Origin: Mycolicibacterium iranicum
GTDB lineage: Bacteria; Actinomycetota; Actinomycetes; Mycobacteriales; Mycobacteriaceae
Length of the DNA stretch: 64,000 nt
Direction: 5' to 3'
Assembly: GCF_001650495.1 (NCBI RefSeq)
Contig: NZ_LWCS01000032.1
Location: 62,001-126,000 of the forward strand
In this document: positions 36,564-46,209 of the stretch, piece after piece
Layout: each line of letters begins with the position of its first letter
Numbering within the stretch: the first letter of the stretch is position 1
The notes under the pieces: model-generated
What the model was told of the DNA's origin: nothing
Database searches by the model: none
The model's input: the letters and a program-made list of their open reading frames with translations, nothing else
Position numbers and translations under genes: made by a program

Positions 36564-36800
36564 TGCGCGCCTCCTTTCCGGGAGTGGCACAGTGCCGTAG
36601 GTTCGATCAATCGCTCTAGGATATCGCGTGGAATGCCAGACGGCGGGCGGTCTCACGTTCACGAGTTGGTTGCCCGAGCGATTGTTTCATCGCACGGTGG
36701 ACAGCGTCCGATGTGAGACGAAATAAGTTGTAGCGCATTTCCGCTAAGGCTGGCGGCTCGCGGCCAAGCCGCCAGCGCCGCGTGCAGTCAAGCGGACAAG

Positions 36801-37585
36801 CTAATTCTTCTTCGGTTTTCGGTCCGCGCCGATCCCCACCGGCTTCTTAGCGCTCGGCGCCCCCGTTCCCTCCGATTCCGGCCAATACGGTTCTTCACCG
36901 GGCTTGAGTACTCGCATGCCGGGTTGGCTGAGCGCAATGACTTTCGTGTGTCCGATCACTTTGGCACGCCAGAATGCCGCCGATGCTTTCGCGAATTCCT
37001 GGCCTGTTTTCCCTTGGAAGGCCTCGCATGACCGGTAATAGACTTCGGCCCCCGGTCCGCACAGAACGCGCCGCAACAGCACCAGTCGCCGCTGCCGTGG
37101 GGTGAGTTTGTCGCGCCACGGAATTCGGCGTCGGTCAATGCGCCGGCGCGATGTGCGGCACTGACCTTGGGGACCAGCTCGCTAGTATTGGGATGGCGAC
37201 CCAGCATTACAATTGCATTGTCACGAACGTCGGGATCTTTGCTGTACAGCATTTCAACGACGTCACGTATGGGATGGCCGTATCGAGCGATTATTTCCCC
37301 GACGTAAGCGTCACCGGTGATGACGCAGGCGGCGATTTCGGCCAGCCGCTGCACCTGCAATCGCGGCGGCCACGGTCCCCCGGCGTATGTGCAATGAACC
37401 GTGCTGATGACGCTCGCGCGTTGGCCAGCTGTCAAGTGACCCAGTAGATCTGCGCACCAGACCTCGAGGTATTCGCGCAGGGTCGCGGGCAGTGCGTCAG
37501 CAGTGGGTATGTCATTATCTCCGCGGCACTGGGCGGTCAGACGCCACATTAGTCGGAAAGTCGCGGTTTGGAAGCCCAGCCTCAT
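36801..37585 (-). pseudogene. small partner of the large nuclease-like gene, with one frameshift
   Basis: ATG 37585 overlaps the stop of the 1165-residue gene (ATGA). The first frame gives about 155 good residues, ending 'AAHRAGALTDAEFR'. One base over, at about 37118-37122, the sequence continues naturally as WRDKLTPRQRRLVLLRRVLC, then EVYYRSCEAFQGKTGQEFAK, to a Lys/Pro-rich end at 36801. Joined, the protein would be about 260 residues, mainly helical, with HEAT-like 'SKDPDVRDNAIVMLGRH'. I do not recognise a family. The shift may be a recent mutation, a sequencing error or, less likely, programmed. Confidence 0.55.
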
Positions 37586-40500
37586 GTGAACACGTCGGCG
37601 AGGCGCGCGAATGGGACGATGCGGTATCGGCTATTGAAGCGTGCCGTCAGTAGATCGGCGTCGACGATGATCAACGGGCGAACACGTACAGGACCTTCCC
37701 CGACGCCCAGCGTCGGCAGCACATCGGGCAAGTGCGCGCACACCCACTCATAGCGCCCTCGTAACCGTTCCACGGCGGATGTCCTACCCTCGATTAGGCT
37801 CGACAGTTCATTCGCCATCTCGCGCGGGGTGCGAGCCACCGCAAGGGATTTCGCTTCCAGCACATACAGGGATCGTGACGAAGGGTGGAAAGCCAACAGA
37901 TCGATGTCGCCCAAGTCGCGCCCATTGATATTTCTCAGATCGTGCACGCCTAAGCGCCGTACCCGACGACGAACGGGTTCGCACCATTCGAGAAGTTCGT
38001 CGGCGACACGCTGCTCGAACCGGTCACCGTTGAGATCTCGGGCAGCACCGAGCGCGGCTCTCATTTCGGCGGTCTTGGCTTTCAGGCGGCCTGAGTTGTA
38101 TTGGCCGTGCCATTCGAAAGAGGTGCGCCGCGTGTTGCGGTGTCCAAATATGACGTGGTCGACGCCGTCGAGCGAGCAGCGAATGAGCGGACGGCGTAGG
38201 TAGGAGCGGCCCCTGTTGTAGCGCCACGGAAATACCTCACCACCTAGCGCCCAGAAGTCGTCCTCCACAGCCATTGTGAGGTGATCCAGAAAGGCGCTGA
38301 CCTTGTCTTCTGACCATGCAAATTTCGATGTCATGCGCTGACGTATGTCCTGAACCGCGACCAGTCCGACGTCTTCCTGCTCCCGTTCGGTGGACAGATT
38401 CACCAGTTCGCTTGTGAACAGGGCCAACTCGGTGAACGAGAATCCCCATTCTACGATTGCCACGCTGTCGGCAGCAGGCAAGTCACCGGTCGCGGTGTCT
38501 GTCACGCCCGGGTCCCATGCGTTGCGGCGGGCGGCGTCGTCCACTGTCGCAGCGGCATTGGCACTCAGCAGACTTTGGAGGCCTTGGGTGTAGCGATCGT
38601 CGTCGCGTCGGATGCCAAGGCGGCCAGAGGGCAGGATCGAAAGTTCTGCGTGCGAAAGGTCGGCGTGGATTGCGTCGGAGAGGAAACCCTTGTGCACGAT
38701 TTCTGATGCCAAACCAAGGAGTGCGTCGTAGGCCTCGATCGTCGGAGCCGCAACCGATGTCGGTTGGGTAGCGGCGGCGAGTTCGATGAGAAACCGCGAC
38801 GAGACCGATGCGGATGTGGCCTCTCTGATTCGTTGGGCGAGGCGCTGTGTCTCATCGGAGGCTGGTCCGAAGCATGCCAGCCGCGATGGGTGCCGTTGCC
38901 ATTGCACGTAGCCCTCATGCAACAGGGCCTCGTTTGCCCGAATGAGGTAGTCCAATAAGGAGATGCCGTCGTAGGCGGCAAGCGCGGTCGTCAGTCTGTC
39001 GCGGAAGTATGCGACGACCTCATCGTTGAGTACCTGGGTTCGTTCTGAACTGGGTATGTTTCCGACGTTGCGCCCAAAGTCCTGGCGCAGGTGTAGGCCT
39101 AGCTCGTCGAGGAGTCGCGAGGTCACCGCCGCTACGGTGGTGCGGGCTTTCGGCAGGTCACCCGGCCAAGCGATCAGATCGACGTCGGACTGCACCAGAT
39201 GCAACATGCGTCGTTCCCCGGGAGGAGCCAGTATCTCTATTGCTTGGTCCGCGAAGGCCGGGTTCGCTGCGGCGTCGTCAATGGTGCTCAGGGTGGATAG
39301 GACTTCGCGAATGAGCGCACGGTCGAGTGTGTTCGGAGGTGCGTCGCTGTCTGGCTTGGGCGGGGCCTTGAATTCAAATGTCAGGTTCTTACCGTCGACG
39401 TCGGGCCCGCGGCGTATCCATCGGTCGTCGTCATCGTTCGGCCACTCCGCCTCGATGAGCAGGATTTGCAGCTCTGGCTCGAAATCTGCAAACAGTTCGG
39501 GCGCACGATCATGGATGCAGACGAGCCAGTAGCACATCGCCTCCGCGAATGATCGGAGACGAACTTGATTTTCGAGCGATGAGGTCCGTAGTTCGACCCA
39601 GATCGTGAGGCCGGGAACCTCTGCGCAGAAGATGATGCGCGGCAGCGCAATTACTTCGCGTACTGGTGTCGCATCGCCGTGAGCAAGAAAGCATTCGTGC
39701 AGTCTGTTGGCTATACGAACGAAGGTACGCCCCAACCGCTCAGCGATCTTGATGCGCAGTGCCTCAGAGTAGTCTGACTCAACGACGAGTGCCGTGGGCG
39801 AAGGAGAGTCGTCGCCCATGTAGAACGATTGATCGTTCCCGTCGTAAAGGCCGTAAAGGTCGGCGAGGCCACCGTGCAGAATCGTTGTGTCGTTGTTGTG
39901 CAAACGATCTAGCGCCTCGGCGAAGTACCACAGGCTCAGTTGATCGGTACCCGAGGTGTAGAGAATCGTCTCGAGATCCTCGAACGTCGAACAGAGGTGG
40001 GCCTGCTCGTTGGGCGTAAGCAGATAGAGGTCTCTGCCCAAGGGCCAGAAGACGTCGATGGTGAGCTTGCGCCTGCCATCATCGCTTGGCTCCGCCGGTG
40101 GCGCGGCAACCGTCAGCGGATCGACTAACACCGAATCGGTTTCCGTGTCGAGGCTGGGAACGCTGACGCGGATGTCTAGCTCCTTGTCGGCGTCGAACGT
40201 TCCCCGAAATTCGCTGAACCCAACATCGCCGCGTGTAGCATGCTCGCCGTCGAAGAGGGACTCGCATAGTTGACGTGTCAGCCGTGCGGCGTGCGCGGTG
40301 ATTGCTTCGTGAAGCAGCGCGTGGCAATCGTGGGCCTTCGCTTCCACACAGATCGCGTGCCGCAGTGTCACCATCAACTCGAACGGTGTGGCGATGACCA
40401 CCGTGTTTCTTCCCGTCCGAACGAACGGACGCGCAATGAGCGCCTGATCGATGTCGCTGCCGTCCCACCGCGGCAACGTGTCAGCGTCCGCGAACAACAT

Positions 40501-41079
40501 GTCCTGCAGGTAGGCCGTCAGCGCGCCAGGGAGACCACCGAAAAACTCGGGTTCATTGAGGGTGAGGGCATCTGCGAGAGTCGTAAGCTCACCGTGATCC
40601 GGGACCACGACCGTGGTGGGCTTCGGAGGTGCGGTCGTGTATCGCCCGACTCGCATTCGGGCTCCCAGATGATCGCTGGTCATCAGCAGTAGCCGCGCAC
40701 ATGCCTCGACGTTACGTGTGAAGGTGTCTGGAAACTGATCGCGAAACGGGCCGAAAATTGCTGGTAGCAGATGGCGCACGACGATGCCGGCATCGGTCAT
40801 CAGCCCCTGAAGCACCAGATACGTTCCCGGGAGGAACGGCACTTCGGCGGCAAGGAACCCGTCGAAGTGCCCACGCATCTGTGACAAAGGCCTTCCTTTG
40901 TATGATTCGATCCGACTCACGTAGTCGGCCAGCTCGCCGGTGCTCGATGAATCTCGCGCCGCAAACGCCGTCAGCTGGGTGAGCGCATCCAAGTAGTGCG
41001 CGTTGGCAGGGACGAGCTGTAGAGCGACCACCCGCGCCAAGGGCTCGATGTCGTTGATTGGCACGTCCGCGTGCACCAT
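37582..41079 (-). CDS. large protein with C-terminal PD-(D/E)XK-like nuclease motif, possible defence cargo
   Basis: This 1165-residue protein starts at ATG 41079 and is divergent from tnsA. Residues 1 to about 950 have no motif I know; they are mixed helix and strand without membrane segments. Residues about 1030-1165 contain 'FEQRVADELLEWCEPVRRRV' and then the pattern 'GDIDLLAFHPSSRSLYVLEAK' with D1060, E1075 and K1077, the D...ExK arrangement of restriction-like nucleases. The downstream 'LAVARTPREMANEL' helix is also usual after such cores. The small helical partner gene is translationally coupled. Its place beside a Tn7-like transposase operon, where defence cargo is common, suggests an anti-phage role, but this is inference. 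Confidence 0.75.
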   Translation of the reverse strand: MVHADVPINDIEPLARVVALQLVPANAHYLDALTQLTAFAARDSSSTGELADYVSRIESYKGRPLSQMRGHFDGFLAAEVPFLPGTYLVLQGLMTDAGIVVRHLLPAIFGPFRDQFPDTFTRNVEACARLLLMTSDHLGARMRVGRYTTAPPKPTTVVVPDHGELTTLADALTLNEPEFFGGLPGALTAYLQDMLFADADTLPRWDGSDIDQALIARPFVRTGRNTVVIATPFELMVTLRHAICVEAKAHDCHALLHEAITAHAARLTRQLCESLFDGEHATRGDVGFSEFRGTFDADKELDIRVSVPSLDTETDSVLVDPLTVAAPPAEPSDDGRRKLTIDVFWPLGRDLYLLTPNEQAHLCSTFEDLETILYTSGTDQLSLWYFAEALDRLHNNDTTILHGGLADLYGLYDGNDQSFYMGDDSPSPTALVVESDYSEALRIKIAERLGRTFVRIANRLHECFLAHGDATPVREVIALPRIIFCAEVPGLTIWVELRTSSLENQVRLRSFAEAMCYWLVCIHDRAPELFADFEPELQILLIEAEWPNDDDDRWIRRGPDVDGKNLTFEFKAPPKPDSDAPPNTLDRALIREVLSTLSTIDDAAANPAFADQAIEILAPPGERRMLHLVQSDVDLIAWPGDLPKARTTVAAVTSRLLDELGLHLRQDFGRNVGNIPSSERTQVLNDEVVAYFRDRLTTALAAYDGISLLDYLIRANEALLHEGYVQWQRHPSRLACFGPASDETQRLAQRIREATSASVSSRFLIELAAATQPTSVAAPTIEAYDALLGLASEIVHKGFLSDAIHADLSHAELSILPSGRLGIRRDDDRYTQGLQSLLSANAAATVDDAARRNAWDPGVTDTATGDLPAADSVAIVEWGFSFTELALFTSELVNLSTEREQEDVGLVAVQDIRQRMTSKFAWSEDKVSAFLDHLTMAVEDDFWALGGEVFPWRYNRGRSYLRRPLIRCSLDGVDHVIFGHRNTRRTSFEWHGQYNSGRLKAKTAEMRAALGAARDLNGDRFEQRVADELLEWCEPVRRRVRRLGVHDLRNINGRDLGDIDLLAFHPSSRSLYVLEAKSLAVARTPREMANELSSLIEGRTSAVERLRGRYEWVCAHLPDVLPTLGVGEGPVRVRPLIIVDADLLTARFNSRYRIVPFARLADVFT

Positions 41080-41289
41080 GGTGTCAGACTAACTGCACGC
41101 ATCGACACTTCCCGCGCCGTTGGAAGGGCTTCGCCGCACCACTCATCGGCTCAGATGGTGCCCGCGCGCGACCGCCAAAATCCGAGGTCCGTGCGCCTCA
41201 ACCAGTGCGGTGAGACCTGACGCGACAAGTTCGAGCCACGGCGGCGTGTTGTCCAGGGTGACGCCAACCCTGCAGGTTAGCGTGGCATT
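41080..41289. promoter_or_regulatory. divergent promoter region between the nuclease-like gene and tnsA
   Basis: This 210-base gap must hold promoters for both divergent operons. I could not assign -10/-35 boxes with confidence. It contains GTGTCAGACTAACTGCACGC close to the left gene start and a lone GGTGAGACCTGACGCGACAA near 41210. Neither is repeated enough to be called a transposase site. Confidence 0.35.
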
Positions 41290-42045
41290 GTGTCCAGGCT
41301 CGGGCGCACGGTCGCCCGGTCAAGCAACAACGAGCAGATCGATTTCCTGCCCGCTGTGGATGGACCTATCTCTCATGTCGACCGTGCCGAGCTCTCGCTC
41401 ATACCGTTCGAGAATGCAGCCCCAATACGCACTGCTCCTAACTACAAGGGCCAGCGGAACTACACCGGAGAATGGTGGTGCGCCACCACCGAACGCCACG
41501 TGGCCTACGAGTCCTGGGTCGAACGCGACTTCCTGATGAGCGCTGACTTTGACAACGACGTAGTTGGAATCGCAGTGCAGCCATTTACCTTTCGGTTCCT
41601 TGCCAGCACTGGATCGCTGCGTGAGCACACTCCGGATGTGTTCCTTCGCCACCGCAACGGCGACGCGACCGTCGTCGACGTCCGTCCCGATGCGCGAGTC
41701 GACAACGATGCGAACGAGGCGTTCGAGTCCACGCGGCGACTTTGCGATGAGGTCGGCTGGAACTACAGCCGCACTGGCGAACAGCCTCCAATCCGTGCTG
41801 GGAATCTGCGCTGGCTCGCTGGGTACCGCAACGTACGCAACAGGGTGGCTCCGGTCGCCACCCGTCTCATATCCGAGCTCGAATCCGAGGGACGTATGAC
41901 GATCAGCGCCCTCGCAAGCGCAGCCGGAGATCCGGTGCTCGTTCTGCCGACGCTATATCACCTGATGTGGAGGCACGAGATTTCGGTCGATGTGTCATCG
42001 ACGCTACTGAACATGAACACGATCATTGAAGCGGCCCCCAGATGA
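41290..42045 (+). CDS. tnsA: TnsA-like heteromeric transposase endonuclease subunit
   Basis: The start is GTG 41290; 251 residues. TnsA cuts the 5' strand at each transposon end so that the element leaves by cut-and-paste. The N-terminal nuclease fold shows 'AYESWVERDFLMSADFD' (candidate catalytic Glu 78), 'VQPFTFRF' and EHTPDVFLRHRNGDATVVDV (Asp 116). Position 132 is Arg where the classical enzyme has Lys (VDVRP in place of the 'E/Q-V-K' strand), so activity is likely but not certain. The C-terminal winged-helix half (MTISALASAAGDPVLVLPTL) normally contacts TnsC. It overlaps tnsB by four bases. Confidence 0.85.
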   Translation: MSRLGRTVARSSNNEQIDFLPAVDGPISHVDRAELSLIPFENAAPIRTAPNYKGQRNYTGEWWCATTERHVAYESWVERDFLMSADFDNDVVGIAVQPFTFRFLASTGSLREHTPDVFLRHRNGDATVVDVRPDARVDNDANEAFESTRRLCDEVGWNYSRTGEQPPIRAGNLRWLAGYRNVRNRVAPVATRLISELESEGRMTISALASAAGDPVLVLPTLYHLMWRHEISVDVSSTLLNMNTIIEAAPR

Positions 42046-44114
42046 GTGCCGGTGCGCCAACCCTCCGAATTGGCGACTTCTGCCGATTCGACGGACAACT
42101 TTCCGAACTCATCGCGCTTGACGGATTTGTCGCCAAACTTCGTCGGGCCGATGGCGGTCTCACGGCGGTCAAACTCACAGAGCTCTTCGCAGACACCACA
42201 TTTCAGGTGATTACCCCCAGTGTGCGGCGACGCCCGTTGCCGCCTGCCCATTTTGACACGCTCAGCGCACAAGCCCAAGAACGCGCGTTGTGGCTCGAGC
42301 ATCACATCACCGAAGTCCTTGATGGCATTCCGGCGGGATCTCTCCCACTGACGACACCGCGACCTGGATATGACCCAGCGAATACGTCACTGGCACAGCG
42401 GGAACGCAACAAGCTCGCCGAGCTGCAAGCCGCTGCTGCACCGGTGCCTGTTAAGTCGTTTCAACGGTATCGGCGCAATTACGAGCGCCAGGGAATCGAT
42501 GCGCTTATCGACGGACGTTCGGTCAAGCGCAGGTCAGCAGCTGGCAGAGTTGACCAGCGTTACATTGCCGTCGTGCTTGAAGTGCTGAGCGAGAACAACA
42601 CTCAGTCATCAAGAACCGAGACAGCATTGAAGTGGTTCGTCGATCGTCGCGTCCAAGAGAGATTCGCGGAGACGGTCGCGATCCCCTCCTATCAGACATT
42701 CAATCGGTTGATGAAGCGGCTTCCTCAAGCTCGCCACGCCACCGGATCTGCACGCACGAGGCAATCACGCGAGCACCAACCAGCGGGTCCATTCAGCACC
42801 CTCGTCGCAGCCCGACCCGGCGAATGGATGCAGATAGATACCACCCCATTCGATGTGGGAATACGTCTGGACGATTCGGTTGAGGGAAGAGTCGAGCTGA
42901 CTGGGCTCGTGGACGCTGCAACGCGGACCATTGCCGCTGCGGTCCTGCGCCCAACAACGAAAGCGGTTGACGCCGCCCTGCTCCTGGCCAAAGCAATGAC
43001 GCCGGAACCGATGCGTCCTGGGTGGACGCAGGCTGTGTCGATGGCCCATTCAGCGCTGCCCTACCAGATCATGCGGTCGGTTGACGACCGCTTGGAGAAC
43101 GCCGCGGCCCGCCCGACGATGGTGCCAGAGAACATTGTGTACGACAGCGGAGCGGTGTTCCTGTCAACGACATTCCGCTCGGCATGCAGGGCATTCGGCA
43201 TCAACCCGCAGCCTGCTCACAAGGACACCCCAACCGACAAACCCATCATCGAACGTACGCTTGGATCGGCGAAAACCCTGTTCGCACAATATGTCACAGG
43301 CTATTTGGGCTCGTCCGTCGAGAATCGGGGCAAGGGAGCCGAGAAGCAGGCAGTGTTCTCATTGGCCGAGCTCCAAGATCTCCTCGACGAATGGGTCGTC
43401 GTGTCGTGGCAGAACCGCAAGCACGACAGTTTGCGCGATCCTCTCAATCCCGGGCGCATGTTGACGCCGAACGAGAAGTATGCCGCGATGCTCGCTGTGA
43501 GCGGCTACGTGCCGACGCCGTTAACCCCCGATCAATACATCGGGTTGTTGCCGAGCATGTACCGCGTCGTCAACTCGTACGGCATCAAGATCGGCCATCG
43601 CGTGTACGACTCTGACGACATCGACCCTTGCCGCGGCGAGATATCCGGCGTCCCAGGCAAGGGCACGCAGTGGCGCATCCACTACGACCCGTATGACGTC
43701 AGCAGGGTCTGGGTGTGCAATCACCACGGCGAGGGATACCTCATGGCCTACTGGAGTCAGCTGCACTCCATGCCGCAACCTTTCGGCGACGCGATTTGGG
43801 AGCACGCCCGCCAGATCGAAGCCGACCGTGGCGACGGCCGCCCGACCGAGGAAACGATCAAAGCGGCGGTCGATGACCTGCTCGGACGCGCGTCGCCGAC
43901 TCTCCCATCGAGGCCACGCCGCCGCAAATCGGCCAAAGACCGGAGAGTCGTTGCCCGGACGAAAGCTGCCGCCAAACTGCCTCCCTCGGTACCTGTCAGT
44001 GCGGATGCACCGGAGTCGCCTCCCCTCGCACCACCAGACGACGACCTCGACGACGTCGCGGACGTCATCCCTTTACCGGTATTCGACGCGGAGAAGGAAT
44101 CTCATTCATGGTGA
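42042..44114 (+). CDS. tnsB: TnsB/TniA-like DDE transposase
   Basis: This 690-residue protein is in the size range of TnsB. N-terminal helix-turn-helix domains (residues about 100-190, 'FQRYRRNYERQGIDALIDGR') bind the element ends. The RNase-H-like core has D266 in WMQIDTTPFDVGI, D368 in VYDSGAVFLS and E404 in KPIIERTLGSAK, a complete DDE triad. A Mu-C-type barrel follows (NPGRMLTPNEKYAAML, VYDSDDIDPCRGEISG), then an Arg/Lys-rich, Pro-rich tail that in TnsB touches TnsC. It catalyses 3'-end cleavage and strand transfer. Codons are similar to those of its neighbours. All catalytic residues are present. Confidence 0.93.
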   Translation: MSAGAPTLRIGDFCRFDGQLSELIALDGFVAKLRRADGGLTAVKLTELFADTTFQVITPSVRRRPLPPAHFDTLSAQAQERALWLEHHITEVLDGIPAGSLPLTTPRPGYDPANTSLAQRERNKLAELQAAAAPVPVKSFQRYRRNYERQGIDALIDGRSVKRRSAAGRVDQRYIAVVLEVLSENNTQSSRTETALKWFVDRRVQERFAETVAIPSYQTFNRLMKRLPQARHATGSARTRQSREHQPAGPFSTLVAARPGEWMQIDTTPFDVGIRLDDSVEGRVELTGLVDAATRTIAAAVLRPTTKAVDAALLLAKAMTPEPMRPGWTQAVSMAHSALPYQIMRSVDDRLENAAARPTMVPENIVYDSGAVFLSTTFRSACRAFGINPQPAHKDTPTDKPIIERTLGSAKTLFAQYVTGYLGSSVENRGKGAEKQAVFSLAELQDLLDEWVVVSWQNRKHDSLRDPLNPGRMLTPNEKYAAMLAVSGYVPTPLTPDQYIGLLPSMYRVVNSYGIKIGHRVYDSDDIDPCRGEISGVPGKGTQWRIHYDPYDVSRVWVCNHHGEGYLMAYWSQLHSMPQPFGDAIWEHARQIEADRGDGRPTEETIKAAVDDLLGRASPTLPSRPRRRKSAKDRRVVARTKAAAKLPPSVPVSADAPESPPLAPPDDDLDDVADVIPLPVFDAEKESHSW

Positions 44115-44133
44115 CTAGCAAGGCCTTCCAAAG

Positions 44134-45171
44134 ATGACATCGCAATGGGACGCCGTACCCCTCGACGAGGATCTCGACCCCCGGCAGGTCCCGTCAGTCA
44201 CACTCGACGGATGGCGGCAGTTCGTCGACGCGAAGCCCGCCGCGTTCGAGCTGATCGATCACCACGAATACAGCTCGTTGCCGGGTCCGGAGAAGCTCGC
44301 GTACGACGACAGACGCATGGCGTATCACTCTGAACTCGTCATCATCGAAACCTCAACCGTTCGACACATCACACGCCAAGGCAGGCTCCTCACGCTTCTC
44401 AACCAACGTGAATGCGGTGCCCGCCGATCAATGATCGTCTCCGGCCCGTGGGCGAGCGGCAAGACAACCACGATCAAGCTGCTGGGAAAAGTCCATGAAC
44501 AACACGTGCGCCGCCGCTACCCGGGCCAGGACCGCATTCCCGTCGTATACATCACCACCCCGCCAAAGGGGTCACCCCGCAAGCTCGCGTCAGAATTCGC
44601 CCACTTCCTGGGCCTGCCAACACGGCAGCGCCACAACACCACTGACATCGCCGACGCGGTATGTCATGTGCTGACCCAAGCTCGGACGGAGCTCGTCATC
44701 GTCGACGAGATCCACAACCTCAACCTCGCCAGCGCTGCCGGCGAAGACATGTCCGACCACCTGAAGTACTTCAGCGAACACATGCCGGCCACCTTCGTCT
44801 ACGCCGGCATCAACGTCGAACGATCAGGTCTGTTCACCGGGGTCCGCGGAAAGCAAATCTCCGGACGTTCGGTCCTCGTGCGCACCGACCCCTTCGCCTT
44901 CAATGATGAGTGGAAGGCCCTTGTCGCATCATTGGAGGCCGCGCTAAGGCTCTACAAGCATCGCGACGGAACCCTCATCCGCAACGCAAAATACTTGTAC
45001 CAACGCACTGGCGGGTCGATAAGCAGTCTCAGCCATCTCATCCGCGTCACTGCTATTACCGCGATACTGGGCGGAGAGGATGCCATTACACGCGAGGCCC
45101 TCGATGCGGCCATCATCGATCACGCTTGCGAAACCAAGACCAGTCACCCGACAAAGGCCGCAACAGGTTGA
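44134..45171 (+). CDS. tnsC: TnsC/TniB-like AAA+ ATPase
   Basis: This 345-residue protein starts 19 bases after tnsB. It contains Walker A GPWASGKTTT (about residues 103-112), Walker B ELVIVDEIHNLNL (about 185-197) and the sensor region 'MPATFVYAGINVERSGLFTG'. TnsC forms ATP-dependent filaments on target DNA and passes the TniQ-chosen site to TnsA-TnsB. The C-terminal part with 'YLYQRTGGSISSLSHLIRVTAI' is the TniB lid domain. Complete motifs indicate an active regulator. Confidence 0.92.
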   Translation: MTSQWDAVPLDEDLDPRQVPSVTLDGWRQFVDAKPAAFELIDHHEYSSLPGPEKLAYDDRRMAYHSELVIIETSTVRHITRQGRLLTLLNQRECGARRSMIVSGPWASGKTTTIKLLGKVHEQHVRRRYPGQDRIPVVYITTPPKGSPRKLASEFAHFLGLPTRQRHNTTDIADAVCHVLTQARTELVIVDEIHNLNLASAAGEDMSDHLKYFSEHMPATFVYAGINVERSGLFTGVRGKQISGRSVLVRTDPFAFNDEWKALVASLEAALRLYKHRDGTLIRNAKYLYQRTGGSISSLSHLIRVTAITAILGGEDAITREALDAAIIDHACETKTSHPTKAATG

Positions 45172-45176
45172 CTGCG

Positions 45177-46088
45177 ATGGAGCTGGTCATCTCGGCGGGG
45201 AACCCGACGCTCCCCCGCGTAGTCAAACCGATCACCAACGAGCTTCTCGACGACTACCTGGCGCGGCTCGCACGGGCCAACGGAATCAACCGATATCGAC
45301 TTCGTGCGTTGCTCAAGCAGCGCGGTGGATCGATACGCGGCGGCCTCAGCGTCACGTCCGGTATGCCGGACCGGGCAATTGTTTTCGCGCTTCCTGAGTT
45401 GCGCGATGCGAGTGACCTCAGCACCTATCCTGAACTGGCGGGCCGCCCCCGCGCATATTCAAAGGGTCCGGGTTGTCCACAGTGCGCTTCCCGTCACGGC
45501 ATCCGAATCCCCTTCCCGCATGTGTGGTCGACCCACGAGAGCGTGATCTGTCAAGACCACGAGATGTGGCTCAACGGAACTCTTTTCAAGCCAGACCCCG
45601 TCCGTCCGGCCATTCCCATCCGCGGCGCTACGAAAGCCGACATCCGCGCTGCCCATCGTCGCCACAAACAGATGATTGCCGAGTATGGTCGAGAACACGT
45701 GTGGCAAGCGATCGCTGGTGCCTATGACATCGTCCAACGCTGGAACTACTGGAAACCCCTTGAGGCAGTTGAGTATCGACTCCAAGAAACCGAACCTGAC
45801 CCCACCCGGCACGGAGAAGGCACAACCTGTCGCAACGCCGCCATCTATCCCGAAGTGGTAAAAGTCGCCGACGTGCTCGCTACCCCTGACTGGCGCCGCA
45901 AAGCGCTCAAGGGGCCTCGCAACAAGCTGGCCGATGCATTCGGAGAACTGTGCGCCATAACGCTTGACACATTTCAACTGCCCTACCGCGCGTACGAACC
46001 TCTGTACGAATGGCGGTTGCAGCAATTGGGACAGCGGGATCCTGTGATCGGCCCCGGATCCGCAGAGACCGAACCAGAACAAATCTGA
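45177..46088 (+). CDS. tniQ: TniQ-family target-selection protein
   Basis: ATG 45177 is chosen; TTG 45168 would overlap the tnsC stop by four bases. The 303 residues start with 'LPRVVKPITNELLDDYLARLARANG', the typical TniQ opening, and have zinc-finger ligands CPQC (about residue 97) and 'VICQDHEMWLNG' (about 120). TniQ/TnsD proteins pick the insertion site. It is short compared with TnsD (about 500 residues), like the minimal TniQ of Tn5053 or of CRISPR-guided elements. No cas genes are present, and no target gene such as glmS or a tRNA is seen at either side, so the target is unknown. Confidence 0.85.
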   Translation: MELVISAGNPTLPRVVKPITNELLDDYLARLARANGINRYRLRALLKQRGGSIRGGLSVTSGMPDRAIVFALPELRDASDLSTYPELAGRPRAYSKGPGCPQCASRHGIRIPFPHVWSTHESVICQDHEMWLNGTLFKPDPVRPAIPIRGATKADIRAAHRRHKQMIAEYGREHVWQAIAGAYDIVQRWNYWKPLEAVEYRLQETEPDPTRHGEGTTCRNAAIYPEVVKVADVLATPDWRRKALKGPRNKLADAFGELCAITLDTFQLPYRAYEPLYEWRLQQLGQRDPVIGPGSAETEPEQI

Positions 46089-46209
46089 GGTCGAACGATC
46101 GCCAACTGTGTATCGGTGCGAGGTGTGCGTCACGCGACCATGGTCCATGCCCTGCACCCCACACTCACGGCTTCGGCACGCGAAGTGCCCGCGCCGATCG
46201 CATTGAAAG

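Noticed and set aside
36564..36800. Left end of the Tn7-like element
   Set aside because: Two GTGAGAC motifs occur here, but they differ from the TGAGAA array and no terminal repeat or target duplication was found.
41290..46088. CRISPR-associated transposon (CAST)
   Set aside because: A minimal TniQ with tnsABC invites the idea, but no repeat-spacer array and no cas gene is present within the window.
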